5,611 nt of DNA from Deltaproteobacteria bacterium (GTDB taxonomy: Bacteria; Desulfobacterota; DSM-4660; Desulfatiglandales; HGW-15). Below the pieces are notes generated by a model that was not told where the DNA came from, did not search any database, and saw nothing but the letters and a program-made list of their open reading frames with translations. Positions 4,786-5,611 of the stretch are shown piece after piece (positions within the stretch are counted from its first letter, which is position 1; each line of letters begins with the position of its first letter). A program made the translations under genes and the position numbers. The stretch covers positions 1 through 5,611 of the forward strand of contig JAFGPH010000660.1 of assembly GCA_016926135.1 (NCBI GenBank), read 5' to 3'.

Positions 4786-5153
4786 TGAAGCTGAAGTTCT
4801 TCGTAGACCATTGCGTTCCCGGTTCCATAATCCGAGCTCTTTGCGATGAAGGGCACGAAGCGCTTTGTCTCAAGGATTTAATAGCAGCGGATTCACCTGA
4901 CCCGCTTGTGATAGGCAAGGCTCAGGAACTTGATGCCATTCTTATCTCCCTTAACGGGGATTTCGCTGATATCGTGGGCTATCCTCCGGCAGATTATAAA
5001 GGCATAGTGGCTCTTCAAGTCAGAAACCACCCAGAAGCTATTCCGCAAATAATCTCAAGGCTTACGGGTTTCATTTCTTCGCATCCTGAAAGGCAATACT
5101 TTTTGGGGAAATTGCTGTTGATAGAACCTCATAGGATCAGAATCCGTGGGTGA
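4785..5153 (+). CDS. DUF5615-family PIN-like protein, probable toxin
   Basis: This 122-residue protein has the DUF5615 (Mut7-C/PIN-like) layout. MKLKFFVDHCVPGSIIRALCDEGHEALCLKDL (1-32) is the usual opening strand with an acidic residue (Asp8), then a helix and a second strand. SPDPLVIGKAQELDAILISLNGDFADI (37-63) contains the D..(I/V)..A motif and the NGDF turn with Asp59, the usual place of a second metal-binding acid. GIVALQVRNHPEAIPQII (73-90) is the later conserved strand and helix. The fold suggests a metal-dependent ribonuclease, probably cytoplasmic and held by the upstream DUF433 protein. ATG 4785 overlaps the antitoxin stop by one base (TGATG). A GTG at 4782 is possible but would add only one residue. 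No truncation is visible. Nuclease activity is inferred from the family, and members are less studied than true VapC. Confidence 0.9.
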   Translation: MKLKFFVDHCVPGSIIRALCDEGHEALCLKDLIAADSPDPLVIGKAQELDAILISLNGDFADIVGYPPADYKGIVALQVRNHPEAIPQIISRLTGFISSHPERQYFLGKLLLIEPHRIRIRG

Positions 5154-5189
5154 CTTTGGGGCAGTAGGCAGGAAGGTCAACATCTCTAG

Positions 5190-5400
5190 CCTCAAGCGCA
5201 GCGCTACTAACCCCTACCGCCGCGCAGCGCCCATCCTGTTGATCCCCTGGTCCAGACCTGGTTCCTTAGGGGGCAGGCTTATTGGAACACATACCCCATA
5301 GGGACTACCACATCTCATCAAGAACGCATCGCGCCAGGGCGGGCTGTAAATCCTGTCGGAAGCTCCCTTTTTCGTGTTTTCGACCTTTCGTGCTTTCGTG
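5190..5400. repeat. Dispersed repeat cluster B, right of the toxin-antitoxin pair
   Basis: The cluster holds the same four segments as cluster A, in direct orientation but different order: CCTCAAGCGCAGCGCT (5190-5205), CATCCTGTTGATCCCCTGG (5232-5250), TCGCGCCAGGGCGGGCTGT (5329-5347), then the CCCTTTTTCGTGTTTTCG block (5351-5400). In cluster A the last block comes second. The 458 bases after the toxin gene contain no gene I can support, only this cluster and the three repeats listed after it. Confidence 0.75.
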
Positions 5401-5420
5401 GTGAAAGAAAATGTTCTATC

Positions 5421-5447
5421 TCACGCAGAGGCGCAGAGAACGCAGAG
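5421..5447. repeat. CGCAGAG short-period repeat
   Basis: Three near-identical units, ACGCAGAG, GCGCAGAG and ACGCAGAG (with one extra A before the third), run from 5423 to 5447. They resemble the ACACAGAG/ACACAGAG pair at 1601-1617 in the arm of the symmetric element, suggesting a common (A/G)C(A/G)CAGAG word family. Confidence 0.65.
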
Positions 5448-5467
5448 CAAAGACTGAGAATTGAGCA

Positions 5468-5520
5468 ATGACTTGCAGCCTGTTTTGGTCATTTGATATT
5501 GGAATTTCGGGATTTGTTTT
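5468..5520. repeat. Dispersed repeat, copy 2 (without the hairpin insertion)
   Basis: 5468-5506 matches 167-205 at 36 of 39 bases and continues directly into TCGGGATTTGTT, without the 25-base hairpin segment found in copy 1. Same orientation as copy 1, non-coding. Confidence 0.75.
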
Positions 5521-5548
5521 GGATTTGATCTTTATGTCCTCTCGTGAA

Positions 5549-5595
5549 GATCCCCTCACACAGACCCGACTGGTCGCACCAGGGCGGGCTGTCTG
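5549..5595. repeat. Third, shortened copy of the GATCCCCT / CGCCAGGGCGG repeat
   Basis: GATCCCCT (5549-5556) and CACAGACC are followed by TCGCACCAGGGCGGGCTGTCTG (positions 5574-5595), which matches 4429-4450 at 20 of 22 positions. The space between the two parts is about 17 bases here against roughly 80 in clusters A and B, so this copy has an internal deletion or is an earlier form. The window ends 16 bases later. Confidence 0.6.
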
Positions 5596-5611
5596 ACTAT
5601 TCTTTGTGTTC

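Overview
The window is most likely a chromosomal piece of a Gram-negative bacterium. By inference it comes from a Desulfobacterota (deltaproteobacterial) or similar environmental lineage. The reasons are moderately GC-rich coding sequence, Shine-Dalgarno starts, a surface-sugar gene set, and intergenic spaces full of short-period, low-complexity and dispersed repeats. No gene here fixes the taxon. All convincing genes are on the + strand.

Layout: 1-89 is the 3' end of an unidentified gene. 90-416 is a repeat-filled spacer with a 7-bp tandem array, a dispersed repeat carrying a small hairpin insertion, and pyrimidine-rich heptamers. 417-1553 is a PLP-dependent DegT-family sugar aminotransferase. 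1554-1915 is a gene-free spacer occupied by a precisely symmetric 268-bp palindromic element with two look-alike hairpins. 1916-2923 is a Gfo/Idh/MocA NAD(P)-dependent oxidoreductase. 2974-3492 is a four-helix-bundle protein of the 23S rRNA intervening-sequence family, bordered by octamer arrays in opposite orientations. 3583-4059 is a left-handed beta-helix acyltransferase. 4060-4560 is a gene-free spacer with dispersed repeats. 4561-4785 and 4785-5153 are an overlapping DUF433 / DUF5615 (PIN-like) pair, probably a type II toxin-antitoxin module. 5154-5611 is again repeat-filled spacer.

The oxidoreductase, aminotransferase and acetyltransferase form the standard three-step set (oxidise C3, aminate, N-acetylate) that makes 3-acetamido sugar nucleotides, as in the WbpB/WbpE/WbpD route to UDP-2,3-diacetamido-2,3-dideoxyglucuronate for O-antigen or capsule. 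The exact sugar cannot be fixed from sequence alone. The four-helix protein is a foreign-looking passenger between the oxidoreductase and the acyltransferase. The toxin-antitoxin pair is an accessory module after the sugar genes, with related repeats on both sides.

The most unusual content lies between the genes. The symmetric twin-hairpin element at 1583-1850 stands out. So does an orientation rule for the arrays: purine-rich octamers after stop codons and pyrimidine-rich repeats before start codons, so several intergenic transcripts could fold on themselves. The octamer array also appears to have been translated into a basic C-terminal tail on the four-helix protein.
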